Source of the DNA: Pseudomonadota bacterium
Lineage (GTDB): Bacteria > Myxococcota_A > Polyangia > Polyangiales > Polyangiaceae
Direction of reading: 5' to 3'
NCBI GenBank assembly: GCA_003242355.1
Contig: QGUH01000114.1
Location: 1 to 8,280 of the forward strand
DNA: 8,280 nt
The stretch's first letter is position 1, and the number at the start of each line of letters is the position of its first letter. Of this stretch, positions 1 through 6,479 are shown in pieces. The position numbers were made by a program, and so were the translations under genes. Under the pieces are notes generated by a model. It searched no databases. It was given only the letters and a program-made list of their open reading frames with translations, and had not been told where the DNA came from.

Positions 1-1866
1 GAGCGCCCGGTGACGCGCGAGCACCGCGTCGCGCTCGCCGTGCAGCTCTCCGAGGCGAGCCGCGAGCGCGGCGAGCTCCGACTCGCACGCGGCGAGCTCT
101 GCGCGCCCCGCGGCGAGCTCGGCAACGCGCGTCGCTTCGCGGCGCAACCGATCGGCCACTTCGTCGGCACGCGCGACGGCGCGCCGAAGCCGCTCGACGC
201 GCTCGGCGACGTCTTCCCCCGCGCGGAGCGCAGCGACGAGCGCCTGGAGCTCGGCGTCGCGCTCGCCCCGTGCAGCCGTCAGATCCGCCTCGGCCGGTAC
301 GGCGCCGGCGAGCGTGATCCGCTCGATGGCAGCGCGAGCACCGCGGGCCCGCTGCTCGACTTCTTCGATGCGCCGACGCATCCGCTCGATTTCCGCTTCG
401 ACCCGGGCAAGCTCGCGCGCATGAAGCTCCACCGTCTCGTCCGCAGGCACCGGCAGCGCTACCGGCGCTGTCGGCGGCGTCGGGACGAGGCGCTCGGTCG
501 CCCGCTCGAGCTCGCGCGAAAGCCGTGCCGCGCTCTCCGCCAGCTCCGCAGCCTTGCGCGAGCCCGCTCGCGCGCGCTCGGCGAGCTCGACGGCGTGCTC
601 GAGCGCGTCCGGGTCGTCGGGCGTGCCCGCGGCGACCCGTCGTTCGAGCTCCGTTCGCCGCCGCGTCGCCTCGCGCAGCCGTTGCTCGAGGTGCTCCCCC
701 CGCTCACGGAGCAGGGGCACGCGTTCGGCATGGCGGCGCGCCCGCTCGAGGTCGGCCTGACGCACCACGATTCGCCGCGCGTCGTCGAGCGTGGTCCCGA
801 GCCCGAGGCGCGCCGCCATGCGCAATATCTCGGATTCGAGCGCCGCGAGCGCAGCCCGCTTGGCGGGCAGCTCGCGGCGCGCGTGCCGGGCAGCGCCGGC
901 GAGATCGGAGAGCTCCGAAACGAGATCGGGATCGAGGCTGGCGAGCGGCGGAATCGGACCGAGCTCGGCGAGCCGCCGCCGTGCCTGCTCGAGGTCCGGA
1001 CCCAGCACCCGCAACTCGTGGCGAGCGCTGTCCCGCTCGCTCTCGGCCGCTCGCCTCCGCGCTTTCGCATCCGGCGGCAGCGGCGGCACGCTCGAGAGAC
1101 CGCCGAGCTCGGCGGAAAGCGCTCGGCGTTGGGCAATCCACACGAGCGCCCGCTCGATGCGGATGAGCTTCTCGTACTCCACCTTGAGCGCGAGGCGCTG
1201 TTCGCGCAGGCTCGTGACCTCGCGCCGAGCCGCGTTCAGCGCCTCGGCTTGCGCCGCGTGGGCCTCGGGCGTCAGGCGAGCTTCCCGGAGCGCCTTTTCC
1301 GTCTCGCGGAACGTGCCGATCAACGTGTTGAGCTTCCGCGCGCGGGCGCGCGGCTTGAACAGGCTCTCCTCCTCCTCACCGAGGTCGCGGAGCACGCGCC
1401 CGATGCCCACCCTGCCGGCGGCCGCCTCGAACAGCAGCTCGCCGAGCTCTCCCTTTCCGGCCAGCATCTCCTCGGCGCCGAGCTTGAGGTCCTCGTGCCC
1501 GAAGCCGAGGAGCCGAGTAAACCCGGCTTCGTCGATCCCCCCGAGCAGCTCGGCGAGCACGCTTTCCGGAAGCTCGGCATCCTTCTGGTCGCGCAACGAG
1601 CCGTGGCGTCGACGGCGGCGCCGCACGAACACGCACGCCCCCGTATCGGTTTCGATTTCGGCTTCGACCGCGAGCTCCGTTGCCGGGTGCCGGTGGGCGT
1701 CCTGCGTGCGCTCGGGGATGCCGAACAAGAGCCCTCGCACGGCGCGGAGCGCCGTACTCTTGCCGGCCTCATTCCGACCGAACACGAGGTTTACGCCGGG
1801 GTCGAGCTCGAGCGCGAAATCGGAGAAGGGCCCGAACGGGGCGAAGCGAAGCGTCCGAAACCTCAC
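1..1866 (-). CDS. SbcC/Rad50-like SMC-type ATPase, YhaN (AAA_27) branch, 3' end outside window
   Basis: Partial gene: 622 codons are visible without a stop and the frame leaves the window at base 1. The N-terminus matches the YhaN-type ABC/AAA ATPase head: a short FGPF segment at residues 11-14, then Walker A GRNEAGKST at 30-38. A family-like stretch at about 119-156 includes LLGFGHEDLKLG and LLFEAAAGR. From about residue 160 to the edge the protein is rich in Ala, Glu, Arg and Leu with heptad spacing, typical of the long coiled-coil arm of Rad50/SbcC proteins. I count only two cysteines in the visible part and no CxxC zinc hook. The C-terminal Walker B/signature half must lie beyond base 1. 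The start is GTG at 1866, inside the last codons of the nuclease gene (GTGA overlap), behind a GGAGGAGGAG ribosome site. It should act with the upstream metallophosphatase as an ATP-driven DNA end-processing complex in the cytoplasm. The pairing is known for the family; activity here is inferred. Confidence 0.88.
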   Translation of the reverse strand, partial: MRFRTLRFAPFGPFSDFALELDPGVNLVFGRNEAGKSTALRAVRGLLFGIPERTQDAHRHPATELAVEAEIETDTGACVFVRRRRRRHGSLRDQKDAELPESVLAELLGGIDEAGFTRLLGFGHEDLKLGAEEMLAGKGELGELLFEAAAGRVGIGRVLRDLGEEEESLFKPRARARKLNTLIGTFRETEKALREARLTPEAHAAQAEALNAARREVTSLREQRLALKVEYEKLIRIERALVWIAQRRALSAELGGLSSVPPLPPDAKARRRAAESERDSARHELRVLGPDLEQARRRLAELGPIPPLASLDPDLVSELSDLAGAARHARRELPAKRAALAALESEILRMAARLGLGTTLDDARRIVVRQADLERARRHAERVPLLRERGEHLEQRLREATRRRTELERRVAAGTPDDPDALEHAVELAERARAGSRKAAELAESAARLSRELERATERLVPTPPTAPVALPVPADETVELHARELARVEAEIERMRRRIEEVEQRARGARAAIERITLAGAVPAEADLTAARGERDAELQALVAALRAGEDVAERVERLRRAVARADEVADRLRREATRVAELAAGRAELAACESELAALAARLGELHGERDAVLARHRAL

Positions 1867-3134
1867 TCGGTCTCCTCCTCCGACGGGAGCGAAAGGCGCG
1901 AGAGGAGCAGCCGTTCGACGTCGTCGAGGAGCTCCGGCATCGCGGCTGCGTCGAGCCGGATCGCATCCGGACCCTCGAGCAATTCGCTGGGCAACTTCGC
2001 GCGGAGCTCCGCCAGCTCGGCGGCGAGCGCTTCGAGCGCTTCGCGGTCGGTGCGCAAGGCCGCCAAGGCGGCCGCCACCTGCCCGACCGGGTCGTCCCGG
2101 CGACGCAACGCCGCGAGGTCCAATGCGGGAACGGTGAGCACCTGGATCTTCTCGAGCCAGAGATCGTCGCCGCCCACGTCGAGCGCGAGCGCGCGCGCTT
2201 CGGCCGTGAAGTGATCGCGCTTGCGTTCGAGCGCGGCATGCGCGTCCGTCGCCCCCGTCACGCGCAAGCGCGCCGCGAGGAGGCGCCCGTCGGCCGCGCG
2301 TACCGCGGCTTCGAGTCGGGCTCGCAAACCATCCAACACGTCTTCGAGCGTGCGGGCAAAGGTGGCGTCGACTTCGAGCACCTCCCAGCGCACCACGTCC
2401 AGCGCGCGTGCTTCGACGTCGGCGATTCGATTCGCGTCCACCGTGACGACGGTGGCCCCCTTCGGCCCGGTCTCCCGAGCGTGCCGCCCCTGGAGGTTTC
2501 CGGGAAACACGACCCAAGGATCGATCGAGACGATCTCGCGCTGGTGCACGTGCCCGAGCGCCCAGTAGTCGTACCCACGGTCCACGAGGGTTTCGAGCCG
2601 ACACGGCGCATACGGCTCGTGTCCCGCGCGCCCGCTCAGCGCGGTGTGCAAGAGCCCGACGTTCACGGCCGAGTCGACCGCGCGGGGGTAGCGCGCTGCC
2701 AGATCTTCGCGCAGGTCGGCCGTTGCGTAGCCCTGCCCGTGCACCACGAGCCCCAGCTCCTCGAAGACGATGCTCTCCGGCTTGCGCACCCCGAGCTCTC
2801 GCACGTGGGCAGGCAGCGTGAGACTCTTGCGAATGCGGCTCTCGGCGTCGTGGTTGCCGCGCAACCAAACGACGGCAACTCCCGCCTCCCGGAGCCTCGT
2901 GAGCTTCTGGACCAAGTAAAGGCCGCTCGAGTAGTCCTTCCAATCGCCATCGAACAAATCGCCCGCGAGGAGCAGGACCCGAGCCTCTTCCTCGAGGCAG
3001 AGCTCGATGAGCGCGTCGAACGCCCGGCGGGTCGCGTTACGGATGCGTTCGGCCGGCGCACCGGCATACCGCTCGAGGCCCCGAAGGGGGCTGTCGAGAT
3101 GAAGATCGGCCGCGTGAACCAGCTTGAACCGCAA
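1863..3134 (-). CDS. SbcD/Mre11-like DNA repair exonuclease (metallophosphatase), YhaO type
   Basis: A 423-residue protein from a TTG start. The calcineurin-like phosphoesterase motifs appear in order: DLHLD (Asp10, His12), GDLFD (Asp59), GNHD (Asn94, His95), a His in LLHT (163) and GHVH (His195, His197). These are the residues that bind the two metal ions in Mre11/SbcD nucleases. The opening HAADLHLDSPLRGLE and the overall length fit the Bacillus YhaO group. The C-terminal third (about 270-423) is Ala/Leu/Glu-rich and probably helical, the region that docks on the ATPase partner in this family. I chose the TTG at 3134 because it places residue 1 just before the first beta strand, as in relatives, and has GGAG five bases upstream. 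The next in-frame start (TTG 3212) would add 26 residues unlike the family. The stop overlaps the start of the ATPase gene (GTGA), so the two are probably translated together. Confidence 0.9.
   Translation of the reverse strand: MRFKLVHAADLHLDSPLRGLERYAGAPAERIRNATRRAFDALIELCLEEEARVLLLAGDLFDGDWKDYSSGLYLVQKLTRLREAGVAVVWLRGNHDAESRIRKSLTLPAHVRELGVRKPESIVFEELGLVVHGQGYATADLREDLAARYPRAVDSAVNVGLLHTALSGRAGHEPYAPCRLETLVDRGYDYWALGHVHQREIVSIDPWVVFPGNLQGRHARETGPKGATVVTVDANRIADVEARALDVVRWEVLEVDATFARTLEDVLDGLRARLEAAVRAADGRLLAARLRVTGATDAHAALERKRDHFTAEARALALDVGGDDLWLEKIQVLTVPALDLAALRRRDDPVGQVAAALAALRTDREALEALAAELAELRAKLPSELLEGPDAIRLDAAAMPELLDDVERLLLSRLSLPSEEETE
1872..1881 (-). promoter_or_regulatory. Ribosome binding site of the SbcC-like gene inside the SbcD-like gene
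   Basis: On the minus strand the sequence reads GGAGGAGGAG, with the nearest GGAG five bases before the GTG at 1866. The same bases encode the acidic Glu-rich tail of the nuclease. The strong site supports GTG 1866 as the start despite the overlap with the upstream stop. Confidence 0.7.
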
Positions 3135-3139
3135 GGCGT

Positions 3140-3143
3140 CTCC
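3140..3143 (-). promoter_or_regulatory. Ribosome binding site supporting the TTG start of the SbcD-like gene
   Basis: GGAG on the minus strand lies five bases upstream of the TTG at 3134. No ATG or GTG occurs in frame near the first conserved residues, so this site decides the start. Confidence 0.6.
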
Positions 3144-3193
3144 GACTGGTACAGCGTGTGGCCGTTTCGAACAATGCCGGATCGGGTGCGAGC

Positions 3194-3221
3194 GGCAGGC
3201 CCCCCTGCCCAATCGGGCAGG
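3194..3221. repeat. Alternating GGCAGG / CCTGCC / GGCAGG element in the divergent spacer
   Basis: GGCAGG (3194-3199), CCTGCC (3204-3209) and GGCAGG (3216-3221) lie in a row. The middle copy can pair with either neighbour: 6 bp with a CCCC loop on the left, or 7 bp (3204-3210 with 3215-3221) with an AATC loop on the right. The element lies between the divergent nuclease and regulator genes. It could be an operator or a pair of exclusive hairpins in the nuclease leader. The repeats are directly visible; the function is unknown. Confidence 0.55.
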
Positions 3222-3247
3222 AGCTCCCTGGTCGATGGTGGGACACC

Positions 3248-3275
3248 TTTACACGGGCGCGCCACGCCTTACGTT
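3248..3275 (+). promoter_or_regulatory. Possible promoter of the LuxR-type regulator gene
   Basis: TTTACA (3248-3253) resembles a -35 box and TACGTT (3270-3275) resembles a -10 box, with a 16-base spacer. A transcript would begin within a few bases of the ATG at 3284, giving a leaderless or nearly leaderless message. That agrees with the lack of a good ribosome site before the ATG. A short inverted repeat GGTG-GGA-CACC (3237-3247) sits directly upstream. This is weak evidence from sequence likeness only; high-GC bacteria often use promoters that do not look like this. Confidence 0.25.
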
Positions 3276-3283
3276 GAGTCGCC

Positions 3284-3907
3284 ATGCTGGCCCTCACCTT
3301 CGCTGCGGTCATCATCGCGCAATCACCGCTGGTCCGCAGCGGGCTCTCGGCGATCCTGGGAGCCTCCCCGTCCATCCGGGTCGTTGCCGAAGCGACGCCG
3401 GAAGAAGCCCAGGCCCTGGACACTCAGGGCGTGGACGTCGTCGTCTGTGACGTCGCGGACTCGGCCGGCGCCAACCCGGTCCTCGACAACCCGCTCCCCG
3501 GCGTGCCCGTGCTCGCGCTGGTCGGTGCCGACACCGAGCCGAGCAAGCTTCTCGGCGCCGGCGCACGCGGCGTCTTGCGCCGCGACGCGTCGGCGGAGCA
3601 ACTCTCGGCCGCCTCGGTCGCCGTCGCTTCCGGATTGTGCACGGTCGACGAGTCGCTCCTGCCCAAGCTCGTCTCGCCCGCACAACGACCCGTCGAGCCG
3701 GCCGATGGCATCGAGCTGACGCCCCGCGAACAACAGGTGCTCGAGCTGCTCGCCGAGGGTCTGTCGAACAAGCTCATCGCCCTGCGGCTCGACATCAGCG
3801 AGCACACGGCGAAGTTCCACGTAAACTCGCTGCTCGACAAGCTCGAGGCCGACACGCGCACCGATGCGGTCGTCCGCGCCGCACGGCGCGGCCTGCTCGT
3901 GCTCTGA
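3284..3907 (+). CDS. NarL/FixJ-type response regulator with atypical receiver and LuxR helix-turn-helix
   Basis: A 207-residue DNA-binding regulator. Residues about 8-120 form a receiver-like domain: a beta strand and VIIAQSPLVRSGL where typical members have an ADDHPLVR segment, then VVVCD with Asp56 at the phospho-acceptor position. Residues about 143-205 form a LuxR/GerE helix-turn-helix (LTPREQQVLELLAEG, then a recognition region with SEHTAKFHVNSLLDKL). The receiver lacks the acidic pair that binds Mg2+ (replaced by Gln-Ser). It has LALVG where a Thr/Ser is expected and VLRRD where the conserved Lys is expected. It therefore probably does not follow the normal phosphorylation cycle, although Asp56 remains. 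No histidine kinase gene is nearby. It is divergent from the nuclease pair and convergent with the sugar operon; targets are unknown. The ATG at 3284 puts the first strand at the usual place. Confidence 0.85.
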   Translation: MLALTFAAVIIAQSPLVRSGLSAILGASPSIRVVAEATPEEAQALDTQGVDVVVCDVADSAGANPVLDNPLPGVPVLALVGADTEPSKLLGAGARGVLRRDASAEQLSAASVAVASGLCTVDESLLPKLVSPAQRPVEPADGIELTPREQQVLELLAEGLSNKLIALRLDISEHTAKFHVNSLLDKLEADTRTDAVVRAARRGLLVL

Positions 3908-3915
3908 GCGGGCTT

Positions 3916-3935
3916 GGCGCGTCCAGGCGCGTCCA
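3916..3935. repeat. Perfect tandem 10-bp repeat after the regulator stop codon
   Basis: GGCGCGTCCA occurs twice with no spacer, starting eight bases after the regulator's TGA. It lies in the short convergent spacer before the hairpin. No function is evident; it may be a simple slippage duplication. Confidence 0.7.
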
Positions 3936-3959
3936 TTCGGTCGAAAGTTGCGAAGCGCC

Positions 3960-3992
3960 AGAACGCCGATCCGTCGAACGGATCGGCGTTCT
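3960..3992. terminator. Likely bidirectional terminator hairpin between convergent genes
   Basis: A perfect 15-bp inverted repeat (3960-3974 pairing with 3978-3992) has a 3-base CGA loop. It sits between the stop of the plus-strand regulator (3907) and the stop of the minus-strand kinase (4000). Neither strand has a clear T tract after the stem, so it is a strong stem without the classic tail, as is common in high-GC genomes. Position and stem strength support termination in both directions. Confidence 0.65.
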
Positions 3993-3999
3993 CGGTCCA

Positions 4000-5454
4000 T
4001 CAGGCGTCGACCGGAACGATCTGGTCGCCCGGGATCAGCAGCGCGCCGACTTCCGCTGCCCCCGCCGATGAGCCGGCGAAGACTCGGGGCTCGTGGTCCG
4101 TCTCCACCGCGTACTGGTAAGCCACCTCGCGAACGGCAACTTCCGCCTCGCGGCGCGCGAGAACGGCGACGGTGCCGCCACTCCCCCCGCCCGTGATCTT
4201 GGCACCATAGAGGCCCGCGCGGGGGCCGGCGTCGTGCACGAGCCGAACGATTCGATCGGTAGCCGGTGACCCGAGCCCGCACGCCGAATAACCGAGGTGC
4301 GAGGCCACCATGAGCTCGCCCAGGAGCCTGTTTCTGCGTTCGCTCGCGCTTCGCTGCAAGAGCTCGGCGAACAGCTGCACGCGATGATGCTCGTGGATCG
4401 GATGCTCGGTCGCGGCGCGCACCGGATACGTGCGCGCTGGATCGATTTCCGTGAGCAGGTCACTCGTCCCGGTGTAGCGGGCGAGGAACTCGGCGCCGGT
4501 CATGCGCTCGGGCAGACGCTCGCCCAGCGTGAGGGCGAGCTCCGACGGCGTGACGTTGGCGAGGTAGCCGCCCCAACGCGTATCGTCGATCGCCACGTGC
4601 CGATCGCCGGTCCTTCGCGCCGTCATCCCCGCGCGCGCCGTGAGCATTCGATATCCCATGAACGCCGCGATCCGCACGTCGCGATACGCGTCTCCGGTCA
4701 CGTGATGCCGGACGGCGGAGTCGATACCGAAGAACGCGAGATCCTCGGGAATTTCGATCGACCCGAGCACGCGCGCCGGCTGACAAACGAGCTCGAGCAG
4801 TCGCCCGTTGCGGCCGCAGATCGCCGTCATCTGGTCCATGACGCCGCACGGCGCCCCCACGACGAGGTTCTCCACCTTTTGGCAGAGGTTCGCCGCTTCC
4901 ATCTCCGCGAGCTCGATCCCGGCAGCCGCTGCGAGCGCGAAGAGCGCAGCGGCCTCGATGGCGGCAGAGGAGCTGACGCCGCGCCCTTCCGGAACGCGCG
5001 AGGCCACCAAGAGCCGCACGCCTCGGGCAGCGAGCCCACGCTCACGCGCGAGGGCAACGGCAACGCCGCCGATGTACGCAGCCCAGGCGTTGTCGGGATC
5101 GGCGTGGAAGAGTCGCTTGGCCTCCGCATAGTCCGCTTCGAGCACCGCCGGCCCGGGGAGCACCACGTCGCGCGACGGCGGACCGTGCTCCCCGTCCAGG
5201 CTCACCACACGGACGAACGGCTCGTCGTGCAATTGCGCGGCCGCGAAGGCCGCCTCCGAAAGCGGGAGCTCGAGCACCAACGACCCCGAGTAGTCGGCGA
5301 TGCCGCCCATCACGTCGAGCCGGCCCGGCGCGCGCGCGACCCCGATCGGGCCCTGCGGATGAAAGAGCCCGAACAAGGGTCCGTCGCGACCCACGAGCGA
5401 GCGCACACGCTCCACGAAGCGGTCGCGTTCTCCCCGTTCGTCGAGACGAGTCAT
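4000..5454 (-). CDS. GHMP-family sugar kinase (galactokinase/L-arabinokinase-like)
   Basis: A 484-residue protein with the three GHMP kinase motifs: ARAPGRLDVMGGIADYSGS at about 40-58, VPEGRGVSSSAA (the ATP phosphate loop) at 154-165, and ITGGGSGGTVAV near 420-431. GAPCGVMDQ at 200-208 supplies the catalytic Asp207 expected from galactokinases. It should transfer phosphate from ATP to carbon 1 of a sugar in the cytoplasm. Galactokinases read GEHTDY in motif 1, where Glu and His contact galactose; here it is GGIADY, so only the Asp remains. From memory, this form and the longer length resemble the kinase domain of plant L-arabinokinase, so substrate is open: galactose, L-arabinose or another sugar. 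It is the last gene of the operon. Its ATG overlaps the phosphatase stop (ATGA) behind a strong GGAGG. The same frame stays open further upstream, but that part is only a shadow of the phosphatase gene. Confidence 0.85.
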   Translation of the reverse strand: MTRLDERGERDRFVERVRSLVGRDGPLFGLFHPQGPIGVARAPGRLDVMGGIADYSGSLVLELPLSEAAFAAAQLHDEPFVRVVSLDGEHGPPSRDVVLPGPAVLEADYAEAKRLFHADPDNAWAAYIGGVAVALARERGLAARGVRLLVASRVPEGRGVSSSAAIEAAALFALAAAAGIELAEMEAANLCQKVENLVVGAPCGVMDQMTAICGRNGRLLELVCQPARVLGSIEIPEDLAFFGIDSAVRHHVTGDAYRDVRIAAFMGYRMLTARAGMTARRTGDRHVAIDDTRWGGYLANVTPSELALTLGERLPERMTGAEFLARYTGTSDLLTEIDPARTYPVRAATEHPIHEHHRVQLFAELLQRSASERRNRLLGELMVASHLGYSACGLGSPATDRIVRLVHDAGPRAGLYGAKITGGGSGGTVAVLARREAEVAVREVAYQYAVETDHEPRVFAGSSAGAAEVGALLIPGDQIVPVDA

Positions 5455-6479
5455 GCCTCCCCTCCGAAGAGCCCGTGCCGTTCGAGGACGTCGAGGAGCA
5501 CGGGTTCGATGCGGCGTGCGAGCGCCGCGTTCGCGTAGCCCACCCAAGCGACGTCGGTGGTGAGATCGAGCGGCGCATCGAGCGGCCGTCCGCGCGGATC
5601 TCGGATCACCACCCCCGCCTCTTGCGCGACGAGCGCGGTGCACACGTCGTACGGATGGCAGCACAAGCCCGGCGGCAAGCCGCGCGCGGCCAACACCGGC
5701 GCGAGCAGCGGCCTGAGGTCGGCAATGAAGCGATCGTGCCCAATCGCGAGCTCGTAGAGCTGCCCGCCCGTCGAGGCGTACTGATCTTCGAAGCAGCGCG
5801 CCTTGCCCGGATCCGGCGGCCCTCCCACGGCCAGCACGAGCGCATCGTCGAGCGCCGCGAGCACGTCCCTCCCGCCCGGAAAGAAGCGGCTCACGGATAC
5901 GAACCCGTGCTCGATGCCCGTTGCCCGTGATGGCGAAAGCGACAGCGAAGCCCGAGCACCGCTCGTCAGATCGACGCGCTCTGCACGCGCGCCGACACCA
6001 CGCACCGCCCAGAGCTCGTCGGCGATGCGCTGCTTCGTCACGGGAACCTCCGTTTGCACCGCGAGCTCGATGTCCGATAGGCGCGTCTCGTCTCCCCGAT
6101 TCGGAGCGACGCCCGTGAGCACCCACGCCGAGCGCTTCTGGTACATGAGCCCCCGCGTTCCGTCGATGGGGTCCACGATCATGCGATAGGGGCACGCGCT
6201 CGGCGCTCGCCCTTCGGGCAGCGCAATGCCTTCCTCCGGAAGCCCCTCCGCGAGCAGCACGATACCGCCCACGGCTTCGGCGTCGTCGCGCAGCGTTTCG
6301 ACGAGGCTCCGTTCCCCGAGTTTGTCCACGCCGTACAGCGTGTCGCCGACGGCTTCCTCCGCAACCTCGGCGAGCGCGTGCCCCTGACGCTCGAAGCCTT
6401 CGAGCACGACCGCGCGAATTCGCCGATGGAGCTTGCGCACGAGCTCGAGCAGCGGGTGCGTCGGATCGCCGCGCCTCAT
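5451..6479 (-). CDS. Inositol-monophosphatase-family sugar/polyol phosphatase
   Basis: A 342-residue protein of the Mg2+-dependent, lithium-sensitive phosphatase superfamily (IMPase, FBPase, CysQ). DPIDGTRG at 103-110 is the metal-binding signature, and Glu-rich LPEEG at 80-84 is at about the place of the first metal-binding Glu motif. HPYDVCTALVAQEAG at 275-289 corresponds to the WDxAA...EAG motif, with Trp replaced by Tyr and the Asp kept. It is longer than the usual 260-280 residues, mostly from an insert around 185-245 (ending near the Tyr/Gly-rich QYASTGGQLYE). It would hydrolyse a phosphate monoester in the cytoplasm. The gene lies between a GalT and a GHMP kinase with 4-base overlaps on both sides, so a sugar phosphate is a likelier substrate than inositol phosphate, though that is inference. 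ATG 6479 overlaps the galT stop, with GAGGAG just upstream. Confidence 0.85.
   Translation of the reverse strand: MRRGDPTHPLLELVRKLHRRIRAVVLEGFERQGHALAEVAEEAVGDTLYGVDKLGERSLVETLRDDAEAVGGIVLLAEGLPEEGIALPEGRAPSACPYRMIVDPIDGTRGLMYQKRSAWVLTGVAPNRGDETRLSDIELAVQTEVPVTKQRIADELWAVRGVGARAERVDLTSGARASLSLSPSRATGIEHGFVSVSRFFPGGRDVLAALDDALVLAVGGPPDPGKARCFEDQYASTGGQLYELAIGHDRFIADLRPLLAPVLAARGLPPGLCCHPYDVCTALVAQEAGVVIRDPRGRPLDAPLDLTTDVAWVGYANAALARRIEPVLLDVLERHGLFGGEA
5461..5465 (-). promoter_or_regulatory. Ribosome binding site of the GHMP kinase gene
   Basis: GGAGG on the minus strand lies six bases before the ATG at 5454, and a second GGAGG lies closer. It fixes the kinase start inside a long open frame that continues upstream. 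Confidence 0.65.

Noticed and set aside
10..2214. Long plus-strand open frame (734 codons)
   Set aside because: It is codon-aligned and antisense to the SbcC-like gene, whose minus-strand frame has clear Walker A and family motifs. The product is Arg/Glu/Leu-rich low-complexity sequence with no recognisable domain, as expected from high-GC shadow frames.
3135..3212. Alternative TTG start at 3212 for the nuclease
   Set aside because: It would add 26 residues rich in Arg, His and Cys that relatives lack, and it falls inside the GGCAGG inverted-repeat element.
1680..3719. Plus-strand open frame of 679 codons across the nuclease gene and into the regulator
   Set aside because: It runs antisense to the metallophosphatase and then out of frame with the regulator, and shows no family motif.
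4297..5538. Plus-strand frame of 413 codons opposite the kinase
   Set aside because: It is antisense to a gene with all GHMP motifs, and its product is His/Arg-rich with no domain.
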